Shown here: positions 6,468 through 14,557 of the stretch, piece by piece
Layout: every line of letters starts with the position of its first letter
Position numbering within the stretch: position 1 is the first letter of the stretch
Translations under genes and position numbers: made by a program
The notes under the pieces: model-generated
The model's input: the letters and a program-made list of their open reading frames with translations, nothing else
Database searches by the model: none
Told to the model about the DNA's origin: nothing
NCBI GenBank assembly: GCA_041592975.1
Contig: JBFHOZ010000018.1
Span: 1-23,426 of the forward strand
Direction: 5' to 3'
Source of the DNA: BM707 sp041592975
GTDB lineage: Bacteria; Desulfobacterota; Desulfuromonadia; Desulfuromonadales; UBA2294
DNA: 23,426 bases

Positions 6468-7097
6468 ATGAGTCAAGCGTCAACCAGGGACCGCATTCTC
6501 GATGCGGCTGAATTTCTCTTTGCCCGTGACGGTTTCCATTTCGCATCGATGCGGGCGATCACCTCCGAGGCCAAGGCCAACCTGGCCGCGGTCAATTACC
6601 ATTTCGGTTCGAAGGAAGCGCTGCTCGAGGAGGTGCTCAAGCGGCGCCTCGTGCCGCTCAACGCCATCCGCCGGGATCGGCTCGAGTCCGTTCGCGACCG
6701 GGCGGAGCGGGAAGGACGAACACCTGGGCCGGAAGAGGTTCTGGAGGCCTTTATCGTCCCTACGGTACAGTTCTGCTGCCAGGATCCGGGCGCGGAAAAT
6801 TTCAGCACGCTGATCGGCCGGGCGATCGCCGAGCCGGACGACACCGTCCGAAACGTCTTCATCCACCACATCATGCCGCTCTTTCTGCTCTTCTTCAACC
6901 TGTTGCAGCAGTCGCTCCCCGGCCTGGATGCCGATACGGTCTTCTGGCGCCTCCATTTTGCCCTCGGCTCGACCACGCACACCATGCGCCTGCTCGGCAA
7001 ACTCGAGCTGCTGCCGAAAGGTCTGAATCGCGATGTCGACGTCGATAAGCTGATCGCTGAACTGCTGGCGTTTGTGACTGCGGGGGTCAGCCGATGA
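6468..7097 (+). CDS. TetR/AcrR-family regulator of the efflux operon
   Basis: A 209-residue transcriptional regulator. The N-terminal DNA-binding domain is typical: TRDRILDAAEFLFARDGF forms helix 1, SMRAITSEAKANLAAVNYHFGSKEALL holds the helix-turn-helix (about residues 27-52) with the family signature VNYHFGSKEALL. The remaining helical domain (about 60-205) would bind the inducing compound. It resembles the PsrA-type C-terminal domain, although that subfamily call is uncertain. The ATG at 6468 is preceded by CCGGAGA at suitable distance. The gene is first in the operon and its TGA overlaps the next ATG as ATGA. With a palindrome inside its own promoter, it most likely represses the whole efflux operon until a substrate of the pump binds. 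The inducer cannot be told from sequence. Confidence 0.9.
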   Translation: MSQASTRDRILDAAEFLFARDGFHFASMRAITSEAKANLAAVNYHFGSKEALLEEVLKRRLVPLNAIRRDRLESVRDRAEREGRTPGPEEVLEAFIVPTVQFCCQDPGAENFSTLIGRAIAEPDDTVRNVFIHHIMPLFLLFFNLLQQSLPGLDADTVFWRLHFALGSTTHTMRLLGKLELLPKGLNRDVDVDKLIAELLAFVTAGVSR

Positions 7098-8521
7098 AGA
7101 TATTGCTTCGCACAATAATCGCAATAATCGTTATGCTCCTGTCGGGGTGTGCCTTCTATCCGCAATCGGAGATCGGATTTCCGGAAGAGATGCCGGCGGA
7201 GTTCGTTGCGCAACAGGGGGAACCCGTCGAACCGTTTACGACGGGGCGCTGGTGGGCGCGGTTCGAAGACCTGCAGCTCAATCGGGTGATGGACGAGATG
7301 TTCGAACAGAATCTGGAGATCGAACAGGCGTATGCGCGCCTGCAGCAGGCCCGCTCTACGTTCAGGACAGTTCGCGCGGCCCGTTTCCCGTCCCTGAGCG
7401 CCGAGGGACAGGCCGGCCGATCGAAGCAACCGACCGTCGGCGGGGATTTCACCGGGGACAATTACCAGTTTTCCGGAGCCGCCGCATACGAGCTCGACCT
7501 CTGGGGTAAAATCGCCAAGCGGGCTGAATCGGCCGGCAAAAGGTACGAAGCGAGTCAAGAGGAGCTGCAGACCCTTTATCTGGGGCTGTCGGCGCAGCTG
7601 GCCGACCTTTATTACCTGGCGGTCGAGCAGCGTGCCCAGCTGGCGCTGACCGACGAGACGATCAAATCTTTTGCCGATACCGTCGAAAGCGTCGAGGAAC
7701 GCTACCGGCTCGGCGTCGTCCCGGCCGTCGACGTGTACCAGGCGCGACAGAACCTGAGCGCCGCCCGGGCAAGCCGGCATCTCTTTGCTGCCAACCTGGC
7801 GACCGCCGAGCACGGTATTGCCGTGTTGCTCGGGCGCTATCCGGATCGCGTAAGCGCCGGCAATCTCAAGGAGCTCCCTGCCGCACCCGAGGCGTTTCCG
7901 GCCGGAATTCCGTCCGAGCTGCTCGGCCGCCGCCCCGACCTTCGCGCTTCGCTGCGCCTGGTCGAGGCAGCCGATGCCGACGTCGCCGCCGCCATCGCCG
8001 ACCGGTTCCCGTCGATCAACCTGCTCGGAAACTATGGCACCAGCAGTCAGGATTTTTCCACCGGCCTGATCGAAGGGGACTTCTGGAGCTACCTCGGCAA
8101 GCTGACACTGCCAGTATTCGACGCCGGCCGCCGGCGATCGGAAGTCGAGCGGAGCAAGGCGGTGGCACGTGAGCGGGTCGCCGCCTACCGGCAGGCTGTA
8201 CTGAGCGCCTTCAAGGAGGTCGAGGACGCTCTCGTTGAAAACCGCGAACTGGAGATGCGGATCTCCAGCCTGATTGAAACCGAATCGGCGACCGAAGCGA
8301 CCCTGCGTTTGTCGCTCGATCGCTATTTCTACGGATTGACCGACTATCTGCCGGTACTCTCGGCGCAGCGCACCCACTTCAATACCCGCAGCCAGCTGCT
8401 CAGCGCCCGTCGACAACTGATCACCGCCCGTATCAGCCTTGCCCGGGCATTGGGCGGCGAGTGGATGCTGGGGGAAATCGCAGCACGTGAAGAGAAAAAC
8501 AGGATGGCGAATCATGAGTAA
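7094..8521 (+). CDS. Outer-membrane efflux lipoprotein (TolC/OprM, NodT family)
   Basis: The outer-membrane channel of a tripartite pump, 475 residues. It has a lipoprotein signal peptide with lipobox LSGC (Cys19). Two outer-membrane-efflux repeats follow: roughly residues 60-240, with the long helical hairpin region 'EIEQAYARLQQARSTFRTVRAARFPSL', and 260-450, with 'RRPDLRASLRLVEAADADVAAAIADRFPSINLLGNYG' (both split in the family alignment). The phrase 'LGRRPDLRA' is a hallmark of the NodT subgroup. Length is normal for OprM-like proteins. The start overlaps the tetR stop (ATGA) and the end overlaps the membrane-fusion gene by 8 bp, so all are made from one mRNA. It should form the trimeric exit duct through periplasm and outer membrane for the RND pump encoded two genes downstream. 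Confidence 0.95.
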   Translation: MKILLRTIIAIIVMLLSGCAFYPQSEIGFPEEMPAEFVAQQGEPVEPFTTGRWWARFEDLQLNRVMDEMFEQNLEIEQAYARLQQARSTFRTVRAARFPSLSAEGQAGRSKQPTVGGDFTGDNYQFSGAAAYELDLWGKIAKRAESAGKRYEASQEELQTLYLGLSAQLADLYYLAVEQRAQLALTDETIKSFADTVESVEERYRLGVVPAVDVYQARQNLSAARASRHLFAANLATAEHGIAVLLGRYPDRVSAGNLKELPAAPEAFPAGIPSELLGRRPDLRASLRLVEAADADVAAAIADRFPSINLLGNYGTSSQDFSTGLIEGDFWSYLGKLTLPVFDAGRRRSEVERSKAVARERVAAYRQAVLSAFKEVEDALVENRELEMRISSLIETESATEATLRLSLDRYFYGLTDYLPVLSAQRTHFNTRSQLLSARRQLITARISLARALGGEWMLGEIAAREEKNRMANHE

Positions 8522-9698
8522 AAAAGATCTGCTGATGAAAATTATCCTCCCGATTATCATAATCCTCGCCGGGGTGATTCTCTCCTTTGTCCTGATCAAG
8601 TCCCGTTCGATCCCGCAACGGGTGGCGCGGACCTACAGCGGCCCGCTGGTCGAGGTGATGGTCGCCGAGCAGAGCAGAAGTCAGATCGTCGTGCCGGGAA
8701 CCGGAACGGTCCAGCCGACGCAGTCGGCCGACATCACCCCGCAGGTGAGCGGACAGGTCAGGCAGATGTCGCCGCGCATGGTCGAGGGGGGCTTTTTCAA
8801 CGAGGGGGAGTTGCTGTTCACCATTGAAAAAGTCGATTATGAGTTGGCCCTTGAACGGGCCAAAGCAAGCCTCGCCCAGGCCGAACTTGAGCTGCTGCGC
8901 AACCGGAGCCTGGCCGAAATCGCCCGCCTGGATTGGGAACGCATCAGGCAGAACGAATCCCGCCCGGCCAACCCCCTGACCCTGTACGAGCCGCAGCTGA
9001 AAGCTGCCGAAGCCCAGGTCGCCTCGGCCCGGTCGGCGGTGAAACAGGCGGAGCTCGACCTGTCGAGAACGGTCATCCGTGCTCCTTTCAACTGCTTCGT
9101 CAGAAGCGAGCAGATTGACGTCGGCCAGTACGTGCGCGCCGGAACCAGGGTGGCGACTGTTGCCGGAACAGACCGGGTGGAAATTGTCGTGCCGCTGCCG
9201 CTGGAAGAGCTTGCCTGGCTGAAGGTCCCTCGCAACGGTCGAGATATCGAAGGTTCGCCAGCCACCGTGAGAATGTCCATCGGCGAAACCCGGCATGAAT
9301 GGCAGGGCCAGATCGTCCGCGCCTTTGGCGAGATCGACCCGCGCACCCGGATGGCCAAGGTGGTGGTCGCGGTCAACGATCCTTTCGGCAGGTCTGGACG
9401 TGACAAGAGTGCAGCACACGAACTGGCGCCGGGGATGTTTGCCGAAGTCCTGTTGTACGGCACCGAGGTGGCCGATGTCATCGTTATCCCTCGCGGCGCG
9501 CTGCGCGATGACGACACCGTCTGGACGGTCGACGAAAACAAGAAACTGCAAATCAGAAAAGTGGAAATCGTTCGGCGGGAAAGGCAGGAGGTGCTGGTTA
9601 CCGCCGGTATCGATCCGGGCGACCAGGTGGTGCTGACCGGACTGGCCGCCGCGGCCGACGGCATGCTGCTGCGGCCGCAGTTGCAGGAGACGGAATAG
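8514..9698 (+). CDS. RND efflux periplasmic adaptor (membrane fusion protein)
   Basis: A 394-residue HlyD/AcrA-type adaptor that joins the inner-membrane pump to the outer-membrane channel. It is anchored by an N-terminal membrane helix (about residues 9-27, LPIIIILAGVILSFVLI) rather than a lipid. Then come the first half of the lipoyl-like domain (SADITPQVSGQVRQM), a helical hairpin (about 105-185, rich in Ala/Glu/Gln), the second lipoyl half (SRTVIRAPFNCFVRSEQIDVGQYVRAGT), a beta-barrel and a membrane-proximal domain ending in DPGDQVVLTGL. The frame is open upstream to 8439, but the ATG at 8514 is chosen because AGGA precedes it and the hydrophobic anchor then lies at the N-terminus. It overlaps the channel gene by 8 bp. 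The stop is followed directly by the pump ATG with no spacer. Confidence 0.95.
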   Translation: MSKKDLLMKIILPIIIILAGVILSFVLIKSRSIPQRVARTYSGPLVEVMVAEQSRSQIVVPGTGTVQPTQSADITPQVSGQVRQMSPRMVEGGFFNEGELLFTIEKVDYELALERAKASLAQAELELLRNRSLAEIARLDWERIRQNESRPANPLTLYEPQLKAAEAQVASARSAVKQAELDLSRTVIRAPFNCFVRSEQIDVGQYVRAGTRVATVAGTDRVEIVVPLPLEELAWLKVPRNGRDIEGSPATVRMSIGETRHEWQGQIVRAFGEIDPRTRMAKVVVAVNDPFGRSGRDKSAAHELAPGMFAEVLLYGTEVADVIVIPRGALRDDDTVWTVDENKKLQIRKVEIVRRERQEVLVTAGIDPGDQVVLTGLAAAADGMLLRPQLQETE

Positions 9699-12600
9699 AT
9701 GAACAACGCAATCCGCTGGATGGCCCAGAACCATGTCGCCGCAAACCTGATGATGCTGGTGTTCATCGTCGGCGGCCTGGTTCTCGGTTTCAGTATCAAG
9801 CAGGAGGTTTTCCCGGAAATCGCCCTCGACCGGGTGATGGTATCGGTCGCCTATCCGGGCGCCGGGCCGGAGGAGGTCGAGGAGGGGGTCATCCTCAAGA
9901 TCGAGGAGAACCTGACCGGCGTCGACGGAATCAAGCAGGTCAAGTCGGTTGCTGGCGAAGGATACGGCAATGTCATCGCCGAAGTGATGAACGACGCCGA
10001 TGTCGATCTCGTTCTACAGGATATCAAAAGCGAGGTCGACCGGATCATCACTTTCCCGAGGGATGCCGAAAAACCGGTCGTCAGCAAGCTGCTCAATCGC
10101 CGCGAGGTCATCACCGTTGTCGTCTCCGGGGAGATGCCGGAGAGAAGTTTGCGGGAGATGGCCGAGCAGGTCAGGGACGAGCTGCTGCTGATCGACAACA
10201 TCACCCAGGTCGATCTGAGCGGCGTGCGCCCTTACGAGATCTCCGTCGAGGTCCCCGAGGAGAACCTTCGCCGTTTCGGCCTGACCTTCGACCGGATCGC
10301 CGCGCGCATCCGCGAGGCATCGGTCGACCTTCCCGGCGGAACGATCAAGACCGACAGCGGCGAGATCCTCGTTCGGACCAAGGAGCGGCGCTATTACGGA
10401 GAAGGTTACGAACGGATCGTCATTCTCAACAACGAGGACGGATCGGAAGTGACCCTGGGCGATATCGCCACCGTCAGGGACGGATTCGAGGATTCCGACC
10501 AGTACGGGCTCTCCAACGGGTTGCCGGCGGCGATGGTCAAGGTGTACCGGGTCGGCGACCAGAAGCCGACGGAAATTTCGGCGGCGGTCAAGGATTATGT
10601 CGCAAAAAAGAGAACCGAGCTTCCGGATACCGTCAATATCGCCACCCTCTACGACCTGTCCGAGCTGTTCGAGAGCCGCAAGAACCTGTTGATGAAGAAT
10701 GCCTTCATCGGCCTCATCCTGGTCTTTATCACCCTCGGGCTGTTCCTCGAGATCCGCCTGGCGCTCTGGGTCATGCTCGGCATCCCGATCTCGTTTTTCG
10801 GTGCGCTGCTGTTCATGCCGGCCATCGATGTCTCGATCAACATGATCTCCCTGTTCGCCTTCATCATGGCTCTCGGGATCGTCGTCGACGACGCCATCGT
10901 CGTCGGCGAAAATGTCTACGAGCACCGGCAGATGGGCAAGCCGTACATGCAGGCGGCAATAGACGGGGCGATCGAGGTATCGCAGCCGGTCATCTTCGCT
11001 ATCCTGACCTCGGTCACCGCTTTCATGCCGCTGCTCTTCACCAGCGGCATCATGGGGAAGTTCATTCTGGTGATTCCGGCGATCGTCATCACCATCCTGC
11101 TGGTTTCGCTGGTCGAGTGCCTCTTCATACTGCCGGCCCATCTCGCCATCGGCAGGCGTCGCGAGAGCAATGGCGGCTTTATCGGCCGCATCGACCGGAT
11201 GCGACGCAGATTCGGCGAGGGGCTGGAGAGGTTCGTCCGGGGGCCCTATCGACGGGTGCTCGATCGTTGTCTCCGTTACCGCTATGCCACCCTGTCGGCG
11301 GCGGTTGCCCTGCTGCTGGTCGCCGGCGTCGGCCTGGTCGGCGGCGGTCTCGTCAAGTTCCGTTTCATGCCGGTGGTCGACGGCGATGCCATTACCGTCT
11401 CCCTGGAAATGGCGCCGGGTACACCGATCGGTAAAACAGAGAGCGTCCAGCAGCGGATCGTCGAAGTCGGCATGGAGCTGGTCAAGGAGTATGATGCCGA
11501 CCGACCGGCCGGTGAATCGATCCTGCTGCAGATGTATTCTGTCGTCGGCGCCTCGATCAGCGACCAGGGGCCGGGAGGTGTTTCCTCGAGCGCCGGCAGC
11601 AACCTGGCGAACATCTACATGTTCCTGACGCCGAGCGAGAAACGGGACATTCCGGCCACGGAGATTTCCAACCTCTGGCGCAAGCGGGTCGGCGATCTGG
11701 CCGGCGTAGAAACCCTGACGTTCACCTCCAACCTGATCCATCTCGGCGCCAACATCGACGTCCAGCTGGCGCACGAAGATTTCGCCGTCCTCGACGAGGC
11801 GGCCGAGCGGCTCAAGGCAGCGATCGCCACCTATCCGGGGACCGGAGATATTACCGACAACTACACCCTCGGCAAGAAAGAGGTCAAGCTGAAGCTGAAG
11901 CCGGAAGCGCGGACCCTGGGGGTGACCGAGGAGAACCTCGGCCGGCAGCTGCGGGGCGCTTTTTACGGTTCGGAGGCGTTGCGGCTGCAGCGGGGCCGCA
12001 ACGAGGTCAAGGTCGTGGTCCGTTATCCCGAGGAGAGCCGCCGGCATCTCTGGGATCTGGAGTCAATGCGCATCCGCACCCCTGACGGCGGCGCGTTGCC
12101 GCTGAATCGGGCCGCAACGCTGGAGGAGGATCGGGGATTCAGCAAGATCAACCGGACTGACCGCAAGAGGGTCATCAACGTCACCGCTACGGTCGACAAC
12201 CGCGTCGCCAACGCCGAGGAGATCATCGGGCAGATGAAGCTGACGTCGCTTCCCGATCTGATGGCCGACTATCCAGGGCTCAGCTACGATCTCGAAGGGG
12301 AAGACAAGAACCGGCGCGAGTCGATGGCGAGCATGAAGACCGGCTTCCAGCTGATCCTGTTCGTCATCTTTGCCCTGCTGGCGGTTTCCTTCCGCAGCTA
12401 TTCGCAGCCGCTCCTGATCATGATGGCGATCCCCTTCGGTATCGTCGGCGCCATCCTCGGTCATCTGCTGATGGGGTTCGATCTCAGCATCCTCAGCATG
12501 TTCGGCATCGTCGCCCTGACCGGCGTCGTCATCAACGATTCGCTGCTGCTGATCGATTACGTCAATCGGACGCGCAAGAGAGGCGTCGGGCTTCACGACG

Positions 12601-12908
12601 CTGTGGTCGAGGCCGGTCTCCGCCGCTTCCGGCCGATTCTGCTGACATCCCTGACAACCTTCTTCGGGCTGATGCCGATGATCCTCGAAACCAGTGTCCA
12701 GGCGCAGTTTTTGATTCCGATGGCGATCAGCCTCGCCTTCGGCATCATGTTCGCGACCGGCATCACCCTGCTGCTGATCCCCTCTCTTTATCTGTTGCTG
12801 GAGGATATCCGTACCCGGGTCGGTCTGAGGGAGCGGCACGCCGACCACCTCCAGAATGCGGAGAACCGCAAGCGTGGAGAAGCGGGGGTGTTGAAAAGCG
12901 GGCATTGA
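9699..12908 (+). CDS. RND-family efflux pump, inner-membrane transporter (AcrB/MdtC type)
   Basis: A proton-driven export pump of 1069 residues, the usual size for the HAE-type RND family. The first membrane helix (about 14-32) is followed by the periplasmic porter region opening with QEVFPEIALDRVMVSVAYPGAGPEEVE. The next membrane group carries the proton-relay pair Asp397-Asp398 in GIVVDDAIVVGENVYEH. A second half repeats this layout, with helices at 'LFVIFALLAVSFRSY', 'PFGIVGAILGHLLMGFDLSILSMFGIVALTGVVINDSLLLIDYVN' and 'RPILLTSLTTFFGLMPMI' (long motifs; key residues Asn-Asp of VINDS and Thr-Ser of LLTSLTT). It is the last gene of the efflux operon and is followed by a strong terminator. Substrates are likely amphipathic toxic compounds, but the sequence does not tell which; the lack of the CusA/CzcA metal-site motifs that I would expect argues for organic compounds. 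Confidence 0.95.
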   Translation: MNNAIRWMAQNHVAANLMMLVFIVGGLVLGFSIKQEVFPEIALDRVMVSVAYPGAGPEEVEEGVILKIEENLTGVDGIKQVKSVAGEGYGNVIAEVMNDADVDLVLQDIKSEVDRIITFPRDAEKPVVSKLLNRREVITVVVSGEMPERSLREMAEQVRDELLLIDNITQVDLSGVRPYEISVEVPEENLRRFGLTFDRIAARIREASVDLPGGTIKTDSGEILVRTKERRYYGEGYERIVILNNEDGSEVTLGDIATVRDGFEDSDQYGLSNGLPAAMVKVYRVGDQKPTEISAAVKDYVAKKRTELPDTVNIATLYDLSELFESRKNLLMKNAFIGLILVFITLGLFLEIRLALWVMLGIPISFFGALLFMPAIDVSINMISLFAFIMALGIVVDDAIVVGENVYEHRQMGKPYMQAAIDGAIEVSQPVIFAILTSVTAFMPLLFTSGIMGKFILVIPAIVITILLVSLVECLFILPAHLAIGRRRESNGGFIGRIDRMRRRFGEGLERFVRGPYRRVLDRCLRYRYATLSAAVALLLVAGVGLVGGGLVKFRFMPVVDGDAITVSLEMAPGTPIGKTESVQQRIVEVGMELVKEYDADRPAGESILLQMYSVVGASISDQGPGGVSSSAGSNLANIYMFLTPSEKRDIPATEISNLWRKRVGDLAGVETLTFTSNLIHLGANIDVQLAHEDFAVLDEAAERLKAAIATYPGTGDITDNYTLGKKEVKLKLKPEARTLGVTEENLGRQLRGAFYGSEALRLQRGRNEVKVVVRYPEESRRHLWDLESMRIRTPDGGALPLNRAATLEEDRGFSKINRTDRKRVINVTATVDNRVANAEEIIGQMKLTSLPDLMADYPGLSYDLEGEDKNRRESMASMKTGFQLILFVIFALLAVSFRSYSQPLLIMMAIPFGIVGAILGHLLMGFDLSILSMFGIVALTGVVINDSLLLIDYVNRTRKRGVGLHDAVVEAGLRRFRPILLTSLTTFFGLMPMILETSVQAQFLIPMAISLAFGIMFATGITLLLIPSLYLLLEDIRTRVGLRERHADHLQNAENRKRGEAGVLKSGH

Positions 12909-12929
12909 TGGTCAGGGGCGTTCGATTCG

Positions 12930-12957
12930 AAAGGCGGCCGTCTCGGCCGCCTTTTTT
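12930..12957 (+). terminator. Intrinsic terminator of the RND efflux operon
   Basis: An 8-bp GC-only stem, GGCGGCCG (12933-12940) and CGGCCGCC (12944-12951), with a three-base loop is followed by six T (12952-12957). It lies about 20 bp after the pump stop codon. Confidence 0.92.
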
Positions 12958-12965
12958 CGTAAAAC

Positions 12966-12994
12966 TTGCATATTTGCCCGATTTCGATTAAAAC
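12966..12994 (+). promoter_or_regulatory. Possible promoter of the ttcA-like gene
   Basis: TTGCAT (12966-12971), a 17-bp spacer and TAAAAC (12989-12994) lie just after the efflux terminator and 35 bp before the ATG. This is a moderate match to sigma-70; its location between a terminator and a gene supports it. Confidence 0.45.
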
Positions 12995-13029
12995 AGCCGA
13001 ACTGTTTGAAAAGCTGAAGGAAAGTCAGG

Positions 13030-13782
13030 ATGGAAGGGCAACTGTTCCGGAAAATCAGGAAACTGACCGGCAAGGCGGTCGGCGACTTCAACATGATCGA
13101 GGAAGGGGACCGGATTGCCGTCGGCGTCTCCGGCGGCAAGGACTCCTACACCCTGCTGCACATCCTCGACGAACTGCGGCGTCGCGCTCCGATCAGGTAC
13201 GAACTGGTCGCCGTCAATGTCGATTCCGGTTTTCCCGGATTCCGCAAGGAGGTCATCGCCAGGCACCTGCTCGACTGCGGCTTCGAACACCGGATGGAGT
13301 CGACCAACTGCTACGAGATCATCGAGGAGAAGCGCCGCCCCGGGACGTCCTACTGCTCATTCTGTGCCCGCCTGCGCCGCGGCGTTCTCTACACCCTGGC
13401 CGATGACCTCGGCTGTAACAAGATCGCCCTGGGACATCATCTCGACGATTTCATCGAGACCCTGCTTCTGAACCAGTTCTATGTCGGCAGCCTCAAGGCG
13501 ATGAGTCCGAAAATGCTCGCCGACAACGGCCGGCATACCGTCATTCGTCCGCTGGTCTACGTCGAGGAGGGGGACATCATCCGCTTTTCGAAAGAACAGA
13601 AGTTCCCGGTCGTCTGCTGCGCCTGTCCGGTATGCGGCGTGGTCGACCAGAAGCGCCAGCGAATGAAGCGCCTTATCCGCGAACTGGCTCAGGAGAACAG
13701 GCATCTGAAGAAGAGCATGATCGGCGCCCTGAGTAACGTCCATCCGAGGCACCTGATGGACAGGCGGCTCGCTGATTTCTGA
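13030..13782 (+). CDS. ttcA: TtcA-family tRNA 2-thiocytidine synthetase
   Basis: A 250-residue PP-loop ATPase that, in known members, uses ATP and an iron-sulfur cluster to put sulfur on cytidine 32 of certain tRNAs. The ATP-binding loop SGGKDS is at residues 34-39. The first cysteine pair is in SYCSFCARLRRG (Cys109, Cys112), followed by the family block KIALGHHLDDFIETLLLN. The second cysteine cluster is FPVVCCACPVCG, with Cys196, Cys197, Cys199 and Cys202; E. coli TtcA has PCNLCG here, so there are two additional cysteines and a small insertion. The end matches E. coli TtcA (NVHPRHLMDRRLADF). The protein is shorter than E. coli TtcA (about 311 residues), mainly at the N-terminus. The ATG is preceded by AAGGA at 9 bases. 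It stands 60 bp upstream of the PilZ gene. Confidence 0.88.
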   Translation: MEGQLFRKIRKLTGKAVGDFNMIEEGDRIAVGVSGGKDSYTLLHILDELRRRAPIRYELVAVNVDSGFPGFRKEVIARHLLDCGFEHRMESTNCYEIIEEKRRPGTSYCSFCARLRRGVLYTLADDLGCNKIALGHHLDDFIETLLLNQFYVGSLKAMSPKMLADNGRHTVIRPLVYVEEGDIIRFSKEQKFPVVCCACPVCGVVDQKRQRMKRLIRELAQENRHLKKSMIGALSNVHPRHLMDRRLADF

Positions 13783-13842
13783 GTACGGCCGGGGCGCGAA
13801 TCAAGTTTCTTTCAGTGATATCGATTGGGTAACGGGGTTTGG

Positions 13843-14550
13843 ATGCTCAAGGGAAGTTCGGAAAGAACCGGCATTGCCCGGGCCATCAGGGTCGAGACCG
13901 GCTGCGAGGCACTGAAGGAACTTCTCTGCTCGCTGCTGGCGCACTGGAAATACGAGATCCGCCCGGACGCGGGGAGGGATGTCCTGCTCCTGGCCGAGGA
14001 GGGGTGCGCCGTACCGGTCGAGGGTCAGGACACGATCTGGCTGGTCCGCTCGCCGCAGCAGGGGGGGGAAGGGAGCCTGGGGCTGCCGCTGGAATTCGAG
14101 CGCCTATGGCAGGTTCTCGAGTACCGTTTTCACCGGCCGCCCCGGATGCACATCCGCATGGATGTCGAAATAGACGCTTCGGTCACGATCGATAACGAAA
14201 CGGTCAGGGCGACCCTGAGCAGCCTCTCCGATATGGGCTGCCGTTTTCCCTGCCATCGTGAACTGATCCGGAATCAGCCGGTCATCCTGTCGCTGCCGGT
14301 AGCCGGTGAGGTCATGCGGATTGATTCGCGGGTGATCTACGCGATCCACCCGGTCCTCTCCTCCGACAGGGACGTGCGGGTCGGGCTTCTCTTCAGCGGG
14401 TTGGAAAAAGAGCAGCGCGACATTCTGCGCGCCTACCTGATGCTGTGTTATCTCAGGAGGGTGAGGAGCGAAATGACCACGGAGTCGTTCGCAAGAGCCC
14501 TCGGTCACTTCGCCCTGCCGGACTCGGTTCGCGAAAGCCTGGGGGGGTAG
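13843..14550 (+). CDS. PilZ-domain protein, probable c-di-GMP receptor
   Basis: A soluble protein of 235 residues. The C-terminal part looks like a PilZ domain, the common receptor for the signal molecule cyclic di-GMP: RxxxR is present as RMHIR (Arg101, Arg105), and the second motif D/NxSxxG appears as SLSDMG (Ser127, Ser129, Gly132), so its first residue is Ser instead of Asp or Asn. The first about 95 residues form a separate domain that I do not recognise. The frame also opens with TTG at 13825, but the ATG at 13843 is chosen as the more usual start; the ribosome site before it is weak (GGGG). It may share a transcript with the ttcA-like gene 60 bp upstream. Its stop is 7 bp from the stop of the convergent response-regulator gene, with no hairpin between them. 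Confidence 0.72.
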   Translation: MLKGSSERTGIARAIRVETGCEALKELLCSLLAHWKYEIRPDAGRDVLLLAEEGCAVPVEGQDTIWLVRSPQQGGEGSLGLPLEFERLWQVLEYRFHRPPRMHIRMDVEIDASVTIDNETVRATLSSLSDMGCRFPCHRELIRNQPVILSLPVAGEVMRIDSRVIYAIHPVLSSDRDVRVGLLFSGLEKEQRDILRAYLMLCYLRRVRSEMTTESFARALGHFALPDSVRESLGG

Positions 14551-14557
14551 CGGCAGG

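Noticed and set aside
6596..8599. A 667-codon minus-strand frame opposite tetR and the outer-membrane channel gene.
   Set aside because: Both plus-strand genes are certain by motif; the minus frame shows no domain and no start signal.
9849..12047. Minus-strand frames opposite the RND pump, including one of 677 codons.
   Set aside because: The translation is dominated by Asp, Gln, His and Arg, the expected reverse complement of hydrophobic membrane codons, and has no domain.
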